Notes: generated from the letters alone by a model not told the origin. Positions 18,424-29,300 are shown, numbered from the stretch's first letter. The stretch: DNA of 64,000 nt from Sphingobacteriales bacterium 50-39 (GCA_001898505.1 MKTZ01000015.1:434001-498000), one strand, 5' to 3'. Translations and numbers: made by a program.

Positions 18424-18772
18424 ATGAAAAATATCCTCCTATTCCTGACCGCCGCCGCCATAACAGCCACCTCCTGCTCCAAATCCAGCCGCCCCGAGCC
18501 TCCGGACAATGGCTGCATCGAAAGGGTCGTGATCAGCCAATCCCCCTCCCTTCTCAACCTCACCCAAACCAGGACGGTAGACAGCCTCATGGATGTAAAC
18601 CACATCAAAAGGTACACTCGACCATACCTACGGAGCGCCTAAGCAGGGGACGACTCTCGATACCGTGCCATCCCTCAGCCTGGCCCACCTAAGGACACTG
18701 TTTTCGAACGACCTTAAAAAACAGGAACATGAACATACCGTCACCTACGGGTTTAGAGACAGCATCGACTAG
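18424..18772 (+). pseudogene. Decayed lipoprotein gene, paralogue of 33533-34231
   Basis: The first 60 codons (MKNILLFLTAAAITATSCSK...NGCIERVVISQS...TRTVDSLMDVNHIK) match the intact lipoprotein at 33533, with its lipobox. Then about 55 codons are missing and the frame changes; from about 18617 a second frame reads DHTYGAPKQGTTLDTVPSLSL and AHLRTLFSNDL, matching the intact LDTISSLSLRRLRTMFTSEL region, and ends at TAG 18770-18772. The last third of the gene is absent. About 45 bases before the start are also similar in both copies (CAACGTTTTCCCCGCCC), so the leader was duplicated too. Confidence 0.8.
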
Positions 18773-18781
18773 CCCGCATTA

Positions 18782-21541
18782 TCAGCGCCCCGCGACCTTC
18801 CTGACCCTGAGACAGTCGATCATCGCCTGGTTGATATCCCCATTCATATTATCATCGAAATCCTCCAATCTCAATTCTATGACATGTCGCCCCTTCCCAA
18901 GCCTGATCTTCACCGGATTGCTATATCCCCAGTTGCTCCATTCGCCCTTTCCCCGCTGCGGCAATACAATGGTGCCCTCCACCCTGTCATCCACCGCCAT
19001 CGTTCGTATAGCGCATTTATTCTCCGTATTGGTGGGACCATTCCCATTGGCATATCGTACGTCGATGACATACGCCCCGTCATCCGTCACATCCACCGGG
19101 AATCGCACCACCCGGTTAGTCCCGCCGCTGACCTCGATAAATCCTTCCCCCGTAAACCCCTTGTAATCGTAAGAAGCCCTTGATGCAATATCCTCCGCCT
19201 GATACAACAGAGAATACTTCTCCTCCCCCGTCATCAAGGGCTCGGAAGCAAAAGACTCGACCCCCGCAGTATCTATCGCAATCACCTGGTATTCCACCAG
19301 TGCACCGCCGCCTGGCGCCCGCATCCGGGTGGAACGTACAACTGCCGCCGGCTGCCCATTCTTCAACACTTTAAATCTCGCAGCCCCTTTTACAGCATGC
19401 CAGACCAGCTCTCCTTTTTCAACGTGCACCTCCGGCGTGGGCAGAGAGAAACGGACAGGGCGCAGCGTTGAAGAAATTCCGGTCGCCTGCCCCGACGCCG
19501 CTCCGGATACCACCCCTTCCGTCATCCGGATATATACGTTATGCCTACCCGTTAGCCCCGTAGGGATCACCCGTCCGGTCATAGTCTTCCCGTCCAGCCG
19601 GATATCCGCCATCCGATTGCCATACCCTTCCAGCTCAATATCCAGCACAGCACCCCTGTAACCAAAACCGCTCAACTTCCGGATGCCCCCCATCGTCCGG
19701 GGAACAAAAGGCTGGAAAGCGAGACCGCTGTCCGTCAATCGCAATCCAAATAGAACCTTATGTACAAGACTGATACTCCCCGAAAGGCTCCAGAGCATAT
19801 TGCTGGAATTGATCTGCGTCCCCGCATAATCCCCATTGTCCGCCTCGAAATTCTCTTTATTCGTAAGGAACAACGCGGCAGGTCTGTAAATATCCCCTAT
19901 CCCTTTCATCACCGCCCGCTCATCGCCCGCCCGGGCCGCCGCCAGCGTCCAGAAGGATTCTACAAAAGGCCAGATCGCATTGTTATGATAAGGAGGTATA
20001 TCCGGGATCTGAGGATAAATACAGGGAATGCCAAAAGCCGTCATGGGAGCACGACGGATGATCTCCTTACTCCTATCGGCGCCGGCAATATCCCATAATA
20101 TGCAAAGCGCCTCCCCCAATGCCTCCCACCTCGGCGAAACGATCAGGTTATTCCTGCCATAGAGATATTGGGCATAATATCCTTTTTCCGGCAACCATAA
20201 ATACCGGTTGATCCCACGCCGGATCTGCTCGGCGACGGCAGCACGCTTTTGCGCGGTCGCTTCATCCTTTAAGAGATGGGCCATCTTCGACAGCACTTCG
20301 TTGGCGCGGAAATGTACGGCATTGGTGCCCAGACATTCACTCTGAAAGATATCCGCCGGCTGCATCCATCGCGGGTAGGTCTGCTCACGCCAGTCGAGAA
20401 AGGATGATTCTCCCATGACCAATCCCGTTACCCGGTCGTATGCAACATGATCGTCGTCCTCCATCGATCGCTTGATCACCTCGTAGGCTGTTTTGAGCCA
20501 GCCCTCATCCCCCGTGGCCAGATAGATCTCCCAGGCCGCCGCCGCCCAGATCATCCTGTCCGTGCTGCAGGGATAGGCGCCGCCCGTACCCGTATCCTGG
20601 ATGATCCGTCCTTTTCCATTCACCTTCCGGAGAAGGCTTTTCATAGCCACCGCCGGCTGCATATACGCCATGGATAAAATAATACTATAGCTGACATCCC
20701 TCGTCCATACACCCGCCCACTCCTTGCCCGTCCGGAAAGTGCTGTCCTGCTCCACCGCCCTGCACATTTCTTCCAGGGAGAGGTTATACAGCGCATCCGA
20801 CACAGGAAATGGTGATCGATATTGGGGGAAAGCAGCGACATCCTTCGACAGCTTCCACCGGGCCGCCGGCTGCTGCCTGTCCTCCGCCCGATTGAGCAAC
20901 AAGGTCGCCTCATAAATATGATCGCCGTCCTCATCGGTGAGCTGCAGCTGCGGATGATTGACCAGGTTGTCGAAATCCCAGATCATCGGCGGAGTACTGC
21001 CGGCCACATACACTCCCTTGAAATCTTCTTTATAGATCTTATCTCCACGGAATGTCGTAAAATATCCCTGCTCCCCAAAAGCCTTGAAAACCTCGCGCAG
21101 GTCCGTACGCAACGTCAGCCGCGTGTCCGGGTCCAGGTACACCGGCCCGGCGGAAGGCTTCTCCGTCAGCTGTATTCCAAACCGTATCAGGGGTGTCACA
21201 CACACCCCATCTTTCCCGATACACGTGAAATGATGGTCCGTCCCCGACACCATCTCGTTGTCCTTACCGTTGATACTGAACTTGAAGCTGATCCGCGCAT
21301 CCTTGTATCGGGCGGCCGGGCTCTTATAATCCGATACTATCTCCGTAGACGACAACACCCGGGAGGTAAACTCCTTTTTCTGCACCACGCTGTCCGCATA
21401 CACCGTATAATCGGGTGTCCTGAGAAGCACCCGAGCCGCAGAAGGCCTGGAGACATTAGCTTTTTGTCCAGACTGCGCATACCCCCTCCCGCCAGCGCCC
21501 GCCAATACCAGCGCAAGCACTGCCCGCAAAACATTTTTCAT
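18782..21541 (-). CDS. Secreted (alpha/alpha)6-barrel glycoside hydrolase with C-terminal carbohydrate-binding module
   Basis: 919 residues with a signal peptide (MKNVLRAVLALVLAGAGGRGYAQ). The centre (about residues 245-620) is a six-hairpin glycosidase fold of the GH15/GH63/MGH1-like type: EWAGVWTRDVSYSIILSMAY (about 272-291), TGGAYPCSTDRMIWAAAAWEIYLATGD, MGESSFLDWREQTYPRWMQP, and GIPCIYPQIPDIPPYHNNAIWPFVESF. The end (about 775-919, YQAEDIASRASYDYKG...) is a CBM6/CBM35-like module. It is the last gene of the alpha-glucan locus, ten bases after the GH66 gene, so it probably trims or debranches oligosaccharides released by GH66. The exact GH family is uncertain. Near the mature N-terminus ANVSRPSAARVLL is encoded by a repeat-like segment. 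Confidence 0.8.
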   Translation of the reverse strand: MKNVLRAVLALVLAGAGGRGYAQSGQKANVSRPSAARVLLRTPDYTVYADSVVQKKEFTSRVLSSTEIVSDYKSPAARYKDARISFKFSINGKDNEMVSGTDHHFTCIGKDGVCVTPLIRFGIQLTEKPSAGPVYLDPDTRLTLRTDLREVFKAFGEQGYFTTFRGDKIYKEDFKGVYVAGSTPPMIWDFDNLVNHPQLQLTDEDGDHIYEATLLLNRAEDRQQPAARWKLSKDVAAFPQYRSPFPVSDALYNLSLEEMCRAVEQDSTFRTGKEWAGVWTRDVSYSIILSMAYMQPAVAMKSLLRKVNGKGRIIQDTGTGGAYPCSTDRMIWAAAAWEIYLATGDEGWLKTAYEVIKRSMEDDDHVAYDRVTGLVMGESSFLDWREQTYPRWMQPADIFQSECLGTNAVHFRANEVLSKMAHLLKDEATAQKRAAVAEQIRRGINRYLWLPEKGYYAQYLYGRNNLIVSPRWEALGEALCILWDIAGADRSKEIIRRAPMTAFGIPCIYPQIPDIPPYHNNAIWPFVESFWTLAAARAGDERAVMKGIGDIYRPAALFLTNKENFEADNGDYAGTQINSSNMLWSLSGSISLVHKVLFGLRLTDSGLAFQPFVPRTMGGIRKLSGFGYRGAVLDIELEGYGNRMADIRLDGKTMTGRVIPTGLTGRHNVYIRMTEGVVSGAASGQATGISSTLRPVRFSLPTPEVHVEKGELVWHAVKGAARFKVLKNGQPAAVVRSTRMRAPGGGALVEYQVIAIDTAGVESFASEPLMTGEEKYSLLYQAEDIASRASYDYKGFTGEGFIEVSGGTNRVVRFPVDVTDDGAYVIDVRYANGNGPTNTENKCAIRTMAVDDRVEGTIVLPQRGKGEWSNWGYSNPVKIRLGKGRHVIELRLEDFDDNMNGDINQAMIDCLRVRKVAGR
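21425..21460 (-). repeat. Dispersed repeat fragment R3 inside the glycosidase gene
   Basis: On the plus strand GAAGCA, CCG, GAAGGCCT and ACATTAG occur in the same order as in xylB copy R2 (10742-10775). The gap between GAAGGCCT and ACATTAG is four bases in both; the gap between GAAGCA and GAAGGCCT differs by exactly three. ACATTAGC is also shared with R1 and R5. It encodes NVSRPSAA at the mature N-terminus, in the same frame as NVGRPSSD of xylB. Confidence 0.5.
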
Positions 21542-21551
21542 TGGTCAGTTT

Positions 21552-23291
21552 TTAATATTCCGCGACGATCATATCCCAATAGGTCAGTGATGGCAGGATA
21601 AAGGAAATGGCATTCCCGTTGCGGGTAAAAGATATCTCCTTCAAAACGCCTCCGTCCACATCCGGTGAGGCCATCCATAATTTTGATACGGGTTTCGTCG
21701 TCGTAAGTATAAAAGATAAGTTTGAATAAGTCGCAGGTACTGTCTGGCTACCGTTGGTATCCCGCCAGTCGAACGAGGCGGCCGAACTGAAATTGATCAG
21801 GTGTATCACCTGGCGGCTGCCCATGTCCTTGCCGATCATGGATATGCTGCCGTTCTGGGGCGGCCAGTTATTCAGGCTGATCTTCCCATCCACTGAAACA
21901 AGACCGGGATTATTGAAAGCGCCTCCATCCCTGAGCAGGTTCTCATATCCCGTGAGAAAATCATAATAGCGGACAATAGCCTGCTGGAGATCTGGTTTCA
22001 TTTTCAGGTTGTCATTGGGAAAGTATTCCTTGCACAACATATGATCGCCCATCTCCAGGTGCGCTCCGCCAAAAGCAAAAATTACCGCATCCGCCAGCAG
22101 CACGCCGGGAGTATTGAAATAGCCCGGATTGTTCGCTAAATTCCAATTCATATAGGCAGTCAGTACCGGCTTTTTCGTATTCCCGCTCCAGGAATAGTCG
22201 TCCGTAATAATCCGGGCCAGATCGCTGAATCCTTCATTAGGCGCCCATACTTCCGTATAGAGAAAGTCTACAGGCGCCTTAGCGATATTTCCCTGCTGAC
22301 CGAACTGGTTGACCGCATTCATCACCAGCCGCTTGGACGGCGCATAGCTCTTCATGGCAGCCAGGAAAGAACCAAAACCTGTCGCCACATCGATAACGTT
22401 TCCATTATAATCATACATAGTGCCCAGGTCTCCCACCTGGTCCACATGGTAGCCGTCGAAAGCATATACATCGTACATATCTTTCGTCCGCCCGGCGATA
22501 TATTGCTGCCAGGCAGGATTGCCGGGATTCGTCAACCATATATTACTCTTGAAAGGGGCGCTGAGCCTGTACCCCGCCCAGACCTGGTGCTGCTGGTCCG
22601 TATACATATACCACTGATCCGAAACGCCGTCCGCCGCCGCATCATTCAGCGCGCCATAGCAGAGGTTATAGGACATGGCCATCATACCCCGTGCATGGGC
22701 AGCCGAAATATAGTGATCCACCGTCGTGCGATAACAATCCCTGCTGGCGATGTCCTTCCAACTGGCTGCCGGGCTGGACACCGTACCCGCCAATGGCTGA
22801 TGATGCTCATAGCTCCAGTCATAGAATTGCAGCCCGTTGATATGCAGCCTGGTGAGATTGCTCACTACCGAGTCCATATAAGTACCCGTGAGCGCACCGA
22901 ATGCAGATAGGTGTCCATATCGCGGAAAACGTCCCCAGTCCGAAGAAATGTCCACGGCAATGCTGCCATAGATCTTCTCTGTCCCGCCCGCTGCATTATA
23001 TACATCCACCATGTACCCTGTAAAATCCGCCGATGGAGCCGTCCATTGCCAGCTCTTACCCGTGACACCCGTTTCGGCGATCACCCGAGACAGCTGCCGG
23101 TATCTCACCCTGGCTGTGGCAGGCAGCGCCTTGTCCATCGTAAACAGCACCGCATCGCCCGGCTTGTAAACAGCCTTGTCGGTAGTAAGCGCCACCGTTG
23201 TATCACCCGCATAAACAGGAGGGGTGGAATGACTCCCATCCTTCTTACAAGCCGTCAGGGAAAAGACCCCAGCCAGAATAATATTGATCAT
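21552..23291 (-). CDS. GH66 family dextranase or cycloisomaltooligosaccharide glucanotransferase, lipoprotein
   Basis: Acts on alpha-1,6-glucan (dextran), cutting or transglycosylating it at the cell surface. 579 residues from ATG 23291, chosen because it begins a lipoprotein signal (MINIILAGVFSLTACKKD) and clears the preceding gene by ten bases; an in-frame ATG at 23330 would overlap it. An Ig-like N-terminal domain (about 30-130) precedes a (beta/alpha)8 barrel with GRFPRYGHLSAF, INGLQFYDWSYEHHQP, FDGYHVDQVGD (about 276-286, nucleophile Asp region), VMNAVNQFG and LYTEVWAPNEGF (acid/base Glu region), and a C-terminal beta domain. These are GH66 hallmarks. The length and lack of a large inserted CBM35 favour an endo-dextranase. 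Confidence 0.88.
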   Translation of the reverse strand: MINIILAGVFSLTACKKDGSHSTPPVYAGDTTVALTTDKAVYKPGDAVLFTMDKALPATARVRYRQLSRVIAETGVTGKSWQWTAPSADFTGYMVDVYNAAGGTEKIYGSIAVDISSDWGRFPRYGHLSAFGALTGTYMDSVVSNLTRLHINGLQFYDWSYEHHQPLAGTVSSPAASWKDIASRDCYRTTVDHYISAAHARGMMAMSYNLCYGALNDAAADGVSDQWYMYTDQQHQVWAGYRLSAPFKSNIWLTNPGNPAWQQYIAGRTKDMYDVYAFDGYHVDQVGDLGTMYDYNGNVIDVATGFGSFLAAMKSYAPSKRLVMNAVNQFGQQGNIAKAPVDFLYTEVWAPNEGFSDLARIITDDYSWSGNTKKPVLTAYMNWNLANNPGYFNTPGVLLADAVIFAFGGAHLEMGDHMLCKEYFPNDNLKMKPDLQQAIVRYYDFLTGYENLLRDGGAFNNPGLVSVDGKISLNNWPPQNGSISMIGKDMGSRQVIHLINFSSAASFDWRDTNGSQTVPATYSNLSFILTTTKPVSKLWMASPDVDGGVLKEISFTRNGNAISFILPSLTYWDMIVAEY

Positions 23292-23301
23292 TGAGATACA
23301 C

Positions 23302-24774
23302 TTATTGTTTGACAATGGATATCGTTTCATACAGCTGGTTGAACGTGATCGTGTAGTTGCCCGCCGCAGTGATCGACCACTTGTAATCATTGGCATCGGC
23401 CGTCCCGCCGCCGTGGGGCACAAAAGGAGCATTCCCATCCGTCAGCGCGGGATGATTCATATCCGGCCGGAAAAAATCGCAGCCCCAATCCCCCGTCTTC
23501 ACGGGTATTTTGAACTCACCGGCGGTCAATGGGCCGCTATAGGTGAAGGTATACGGGTCTCCCGCCACCGGCGTCATCACAGTCGGACTATTGATATTCC
23601 ATCCATTGGGCGTCGCATCCCCCACCATCCACAACGCCGTATAAGGAGTGAAGGGCACGATATGAATGGAATTGGAAAGGATATTCAGCGATATTTTGTA
23701 TGGGCCCGCATTGGTGATCACCCACTTGTTGTCCGGAGGATTGGCATTGCCAAAGGTAAGCGCCGCCGTCGTATCCGTTATCGGCGGATGGTTGGTCAAA
23801 GGCCGGTAAAAGTCTCCACCCCAATTGCCCGTAGAAGTGGGAAATTTAAATTCGCCCGCCTTCAGCACTTCATTATAATGAAATACATAGGCATTGAAAG
23901 GATCTACCTTCAGCTGGTTGGGATTATCGATATTCCAGCCGTTGGGCGTCGCGTCCCCTACGATCCATAGTTTGGAGTATAAAGGAGCCTGCGCTTCCGA
24001 CACTACGATGGTCAATGACAGCAAGTTTACATCGATGGTGTACAGATTACCCTTGCTGATCGTAAACTTGTCATCCGGATCGCTGTCCGCGGTGCGATAG
24101 AATAAATGAGCGCTGTCGGCGCCCTCGTTGTACGAAGGCAAAAAAGATCCCCGGGTGGTGATGAACTTGAACTGGCCGGGCGACAGCACACCCGTATAGT
24201 GAAAGAGCCCCGGGATGGCGGCATCCGGCGTCAGACTATCGGCCGCATTGGCGTTCCAGCCGGTGGCTGTTGCATCCCCGAAGATATACAGGGTAGTCGA
24301 CACCGGCTTGTAAGGCGTCACCGTTATGGTCACAGGGACAGAAGTATCACCCTTCATGGTCCCGTCCCCGATGATGGTATAGATACGCGCCTGCAGGGTA
24401 AAGGCCGCACCCGCCGGGGCGGACCAGTAAGTGGACAATAGCGTGTTCATGGCAAGGTTCGTATAATTGAGGGAATAGACCCCCTTGCCGATATTGTTCT
24501 TCAGAGACGAAGAAAAGTTATTCCCCTTCTTATCCATCTCCAATACATAGGTGATGGAGGCGCCGTAGCCGTGATTGGAGCCGGTGGACCAATTCACCGT
24601 CAGCGCTGTTTTGTCCCTGCCCGACTCGTCGAGCCGCAGGGTGGAATCCGACAGACTGATCGTCAGTGGTCCATTGTTCGCTACAGGGGCGAAATTCTCT
24701 GTTTTTTTACAGGCCCCGAAGCATAGCATCAGCGCCGTCAGGCAACAGAGGGGCAGAAAATATATACGTGACAT
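23302..24774 (-). CDS. SusE/SusF-like outer-membrane glycan-binding lipoprotein, three tandem binding domains
   Basis: 490 residues from ATG 24774 (MSRIYFLPLCCLTALMLCFGACKK, lipobox FGAC). An N-terminal SusE domain (about 35-135: PLTISLSDSTLRLDESGRDKTALTVNWSTG in part) is followed by three repeats of about 105 residues, each opening with L-[YW]-x-[FV]-GDAT-[AP]-x-GWN (near 165, 271 and 381) and containing F-KF or F-K-P and a DF-RP motif. This is the SusE/SusF starch-binding repeat; in the family each repeat can bind one stretch of glucan. Placed between SusD and GH66, it is a surface glycan-binding protein of the dextran locus. Confidence 0.9.
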   Translation of the reverse strand: MSRIYFLPLCCLTALMLCFGACKKTENFAPVANNGPLTISLSDSTLRLDESGRDKTALTVNWSTGSNHGYGASITYVLEMDKKGNNFSSSLKNNIGKGVYSLNYTNLAMNTLLSTYWSAPAGAAFTLQARIYTIIGDGTMKGDTSVPVTITVTPYKPVSTTLYIFGDATATGWNANAADSLTPDAAIPGLFHYTGVLSPGQFKFITTRGSFLPSYNEGADSAHLFYRTADSDPDDKFTISKGNLYTIDVNLLSLTIVVSEAQAPLYSKLWIVGDATPNGWNIDNPNQLKVDPFNAYVFHYNEVLKAGEFKFPTSTGNWGGDFYRPLTNHPPITDTTAALTFGNANPPDNKWVITNAGPYKISLNILSNSIHIVPFTPYTALWMVGDATPNGWNINSPTVMTPVAGDPYTFTYSGPLTAGEFKIPVKTGDWGCDFFRPDMNHPALTDGNAPFVPHGGGTADANDYKWSITAAGNYTITFNQLYETISIVKQ

Positions 24775-24842
24775 GGCAAGAGATTTTGGGATAAAAGATA
24801 TTTGTTGGCAGGGTGTGGCACTGGCCAACCCAGCACGCGTTT

Positions 24843-26315
24843 TCAATAACCAGTGTTTTGCGTAAGATGAGGATTTGCATCCCGCTCGATCTGCGGTATC
24901 GGCATCAGCAAATTTTTCGCCGTCGCATTGGTCTTCCCGATGGAATGCAGGAAATTCAATCCATACTGTCCATTGTCCACCCGGATAAGATCGAACCAAC
25001 GCTGCCCCTCGAAGGCCAGCTCCATCCGCCGCTCATGCAACACCGTATCCCGGAGGGCCGCCTTCGACAAGCCAGGCTGCACGTCCGGCAATCCCGCCCT
25101 CTCCCGCACACGGTTCAAAGGCGCCAGCGGGTCACCCTGTCCCGTCTCGTTCCTCGCCTCCGCCTCCATCAGCAGCACATCCGCATAGCGCAGCACGGGA
25201 AAATCCTCCGCACTGGTATTGTATTGCGGCGACACCGACGTAGGCACCAGGAATTTCCGCACATTGTAGCCCGTGGTGGAATAGCTGCCGTAGTATGCAT
25301 TCCCGGAAAAATTCGGACCGCCCTCATACAGTATGGTAAGGTCCTTCCGGAGATCGCTTGCCTCATAGCTGTTTACAAACTCCTGGGTAGGCTGGTTCCA
25401 CCCATAGCCGCCTCCGACAAAAGTCGTATTCCTCGGACCCATGAAAGGACTCGTCCAGGAAGCCTGGTTCAGGTCGTCGAAAAATCCATAGGTCGTCCCC
25501 CCGCTGTATTGCACTTCAAACAGCGATTCAGAGGAGTTCTTATGCGCCGGATCGAAATTGTCTGCATAGTTGCTGTTCAGGGTATAGCCCAGCGCCGTTA
25601 CCTGTTGGCACAAAGGGATCGCGTCCGCATACCTGCCCAAGGTCAGATATACCTTCGCCAGTGTACCTACCGCAGCACCCTTCGAAGCCCTGCCGATATC
25701 CGCGCCGCTGTAAGTTTCCCTCCCCGGCAGCGAGGCGATGGCATCCTTCAGGTCCTGGATGATCTGGTCATATACCTGCGATTGGGGAGTGCGCGCTGGG
25801 TACAGATCATCCGAAGGAGTCTGCGGCTTCGTGATCAGCGGGATATCCCCGAAATACCGCACCAGGATGAAGTAATAATTCGCCCGCAGGAATTTAGCCT
25901 CCCCCACTATCCGACTTCTCAGCGTCGTATCGATATTCATGCCCGGCACATTCTGTATAACAAGATTGCAATAGAGGATGCCCGGATAGGGACCTCTGTA
26001 GAGATCCAGCACACCCGCATTGGACGGGTCCGTGGTGAAATTGGCCTCCTGCACGGTCTCGATCCCGTCCGTTCCCCCGCCTGCGCCTACGACGCTGTTC
26101 CCCGCAATGATGTCCGAAGTCCACATCCGCATATTATATAGCTTGGGTCGCTGCAAGGGCTGATAGGCAGCGTTGACAGCATTGAGAGCATCGTCCTTTG
26201 TCCGGAAATAATTGGCCGAATTGATCGTATCCAACGGAGCCTTGTCTAAATATTTCTTACAGCCGGCTATGGACAGCAAACAAAAGACGGCTATGATGTA
26301 TTGACTATTCTTCAT
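24843..26315 (-). CDS. SusD/RagB-family nutrient-binding lipoprotein of the dextran locus
   Basis: 490 residues, lipoprotein signal MKNSQYIIAVFCLLSIAGCKKYL with Cys in IAGC. N-terminal SusD-like TPR region (LDKAPLDTINSANYFRTKDDALNAVNAAYQPL, AKFLRANYYFILVRYFGDIPL) and RagB C-terminal domain (PVLRYADVLLMEAEARNETG, VLHERRMELAFEGQRWFDLIRVDNG, LLMPIPQIERDANPHLTQNTGY). It starts 11 bases after SusC and is followed after 68 bases by the SusE-like gene. It binds the oligosaccharide and lids the SusC barrel. Confidence 0.95.
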   Translation of the reverse strand: MKNSQYIIAVFCLLSIAGCKKYLDKAPLDTINSANYFRTKDDALNAVNAAYQPLQRPKLYNMRMWTSDIIAGNSVVGAGGGTDGIETVQEANFTTDPSNAGVLDLYRGPYPGILYCNLVIQNVPGMNIDTTLRSRIVGEAKFLRANYYFILVRYFGDIPLITKPQTPSDDLYPARTPQSQVYDQIIQDLKDAIASLPGRETYSGADIGRASKGAAVGTLAKVYLTLGRYADAIPLCQQVTALGYTLNSNYADNFDPAHKNSSESLFEVQYSGGTTYGFFDDLNQASWTSPFMGPRNTTFVGGGYGWNQPTQEFVNSYEASDLRKDLTILYEGGPNFSGNAYYGSYSTTGYNVRKFLVPTSVSPQYNTSAEDFPVLRYADVLLMEAEARNETGQGDPLAPLNRVRERAGLPDVQPGLSKAALRDTVLHERRMELAFEGQRWFDLIRVDNGQYGLNFLHSIGKTNATAKNLLMPIPQIERDANPHLTQNTGY

Positions 26316-26326
26316 GATGGCAGCGT

Positions 26327-29300
26327 TTAAAGGTTAATGTTGATTCCTACACTGATGGTCCTTGTCACCGGGTAAACGCTATAATCCACTCCATTCACCC
26401 CCACCTCCGGATCAAAGCCGCTGTAATGGGTGAAAGTATAGACGTTCTGACAGGAGCCGTAGAGGCGCAGCGATGAGATACCCGCCCGCCGGGTGAGTGA
26501 AGGTGAAAAAGTATAGCCTAACGTTATATTCTTCACGCGGAGATAAGAGCCGTCCTCGATATATCGATTCGAAACGCGTGTATTCTGGTTGGGATCACCA
26601 TAAATGGCGCGGGGCATGTAACTGCTCGTCCCCGGTCCCTCCCAACGCTGTAAAGTGCGGGTGGTCTGGTTCTGAGCGATGGACATGCTCTCCTGGTTGA
26701 TATTGTTGGCGTTGAAGATCTTATTCCCATATACACCCTGCAGATAAATATTCAGGTCAAAGCCCTTGTAGGAAAAGCTGTTGCCCATGGAGTAAATAAA
26801 CCTTGGGTTAGGGTCGCCGATATAAGTGCGGTCCTTCTCGTTGATCACCCCATCGCTGTTCAGGTCGGCAAACCGGATATCACCGGGACTCGTGCTGTTG
26901 GCAGCAGTAGTACCTGCCTGCTGGAGGGCATGATTATCCACCTCTTTCTGGCTCTGGAATATGCCGTTCATGACATATCCGTAAAATTCGTTGGCAGGAT
27001 GTCCCACCTGGTCGATCCCGAAGTAAGCATTCAGGCCGTAATTGTCCACATACAAGGGTGTACTGTCGTTCAGACTTTTTATGATATTCTGGTTAAAAGA
27101 AATATTCAGGTCCGTGCTCCAGGTGAAAGGCCCCGTCATATTTTTGGTGGACACGGTAACCTCGATCCCCTTGTTCTGCATGCTGGCCGCATTTACGGAA
27201 GGCACCACCGTGCTGGAATATCCCGTTGTCACCGGTACGATGGCGGGCACCAGCATTTTGGAAGTGTTCTTCACATAAGCATCCACCGTGACATTCACCC
27301 TGCTGTCCAGCAGGGAGGCGTCGATGCCGATGTTGCCCTGCGACACCTGCTCCCACTGCACATTGGGATTGGGCAGCACCAATGGATATACGATACTCAC
27401 CGGATGTCCATTGAAGTTATATTGTGCGATCTGCAGGGCGGAAGCAAAAGAGTAGTTCCCGATGTTCTGGTTCCCCGTAACCCCATAGCCCGCCCGCAGC
27501 TTCAGATCATTGATAAACGGCAATCCCTGAAAAAAATCTTCTTTGGAGATACGCCACGCCAGGCTGGCGGATGGGAAGGTCCCATACTTGTTGTTCCCGC
27601 CAAATCGGGAAGAGCCATCCCTTCTCAGCGTGGCAGTAACAAGGTATTTGTCCTGGTACGTATAATTCACACGCCCCATAAAGGAAAGCAGCGACCATTC
27701 CGAAGCGTTGCCCCCTGTATTGGTCACCCCCGTCCCGCTGCTCATCTGCTGGGTGACATCGCTGGGGAAGCCCGTCTTATTACCGTTGAGAAAATCGTAC
27801 CGGTTGTTTTGCGCGCTGCTGCCCGCCAGCACCGTCAGGTGATGGTCGGCTCCGAAGTTCCGGTCATAGGTAAAATAATTGTCCCACAGATAGGTGAGGT
27901 TCTTGTTATATTGTTGGAAGAGGTAAGCCGAAGTCTGTGGATTGGGCTGAAAATTATAGACAGGCGCCCAGGACCTGCTGTCGAAAAATTGCGCCTGGAT
28001 ACCCCCCGTGGTTTTGAACTTCAGCCCTCTGAACAATGCCAGCTCCGCATACGCCGATCCAAGGACATTATACCCCTTTGTCTCATTTTGATTGACATGA
28101 GCCGTCCCGATCTGGTTGGTGATATCGCCATACCACAGCGGATTACCCAATACATTGGACCAGGTGCCGTCCTTATTATAAAGAGGCTGCACAGGGTTGG
28201 AAGCCATCGTGCTGCGTATATCGTAAGACCCGCTGGGTTTGTCGTCCACCGTCAGGGTAAGATTATTCCCGAAGCTGATCCAGTTCAGCGGTCTTGCCTG
28301 GCTGTTGAATTGCACCGTATAACGTTTGTAGCTGGTCTGGGTGACGATGCCCTGCTGGTCCAGCACCCCTCCGCTGACATAGTAATTGTATTTATCCGAG
28401 CCGCCCGAGTAAGACAGGGAAAAATGCCGCATAGGCGCCGTCCTGAAAAGGGCGCCCAGCCAGTCGGTGCCCTCGCCCAGCGAGTCGGGATGGGCAAAAG
28501 CCGGGTTGACCGTCTGATTGCCTGCCGTCAGCATCTCGTTGTTCAAAGCGGCAAATTGCGAGGCATTCAGCATCTTTACCACCTTGGCCGCACGCTGCCA
28601 TGCGCTGTAATAGTTGAATGACAGGTGCCCTTTGCCGTTAGCGCCCTTCTTCGTGGACACCAGGATCACCCCATTGGCGCCCCTCGATCCATATATCGCC
28701 GCGGCAGACGCATCCTTCAATACGTCGAAAGAAGCGATATCGTTCGGATCGAGATTGTTCAGGGGTGCGTCCGTAGGAACCCCATCCACTACGATCAGCG
28801 GATCGGCATTATTGATCGTACCCGTACCCCTGATCCGGAAAGTGACATTGCTGCCCGGTGCGCCCGAAGAGATCACCTGCACCCCCGAGGCCCTTCCTTC
28901 CACCGCATCGCCGATGTTGGCAACAGGCAGTGAAGAAAGTTCTTTTGTATCCACCGAGGCGACGGAGCCGGTAAGGTCCTTTTTCTTCACCGTGCCATAA
29001 CCGATGACGACGACATTCTGCAGCTTTCCGCCGGAAGGCGTCAGCGTTACCTCCACATTATCACGGCCATCCAGGGCAATCACAGCGGACTCATAGCCCG
29101 TATAAGAGAACAGGAGCGTATCCCGCGCTCCGGAAAAAATGGTGAACTGGCCCGCCGCATTGGTCACTGTCGCGGCATTAGCCCGGCCCTTTACCCGGAC
29201 CGTAACACCCTCCATAGGCCCCCCGTCCCCGCCGGACAATATTTTACCGGAGACCTTCCCGGTCTGGGCCTGCGACAGGCATGGCGCCAGCAATAAGAGT

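Noticed and set aside
24000-24780. Three similar segments in the SusE-like gene taken at first as a DNA repeat
   Set aside because: They are diverged protein repeats of the binding domain and not a DNA-level repeat.
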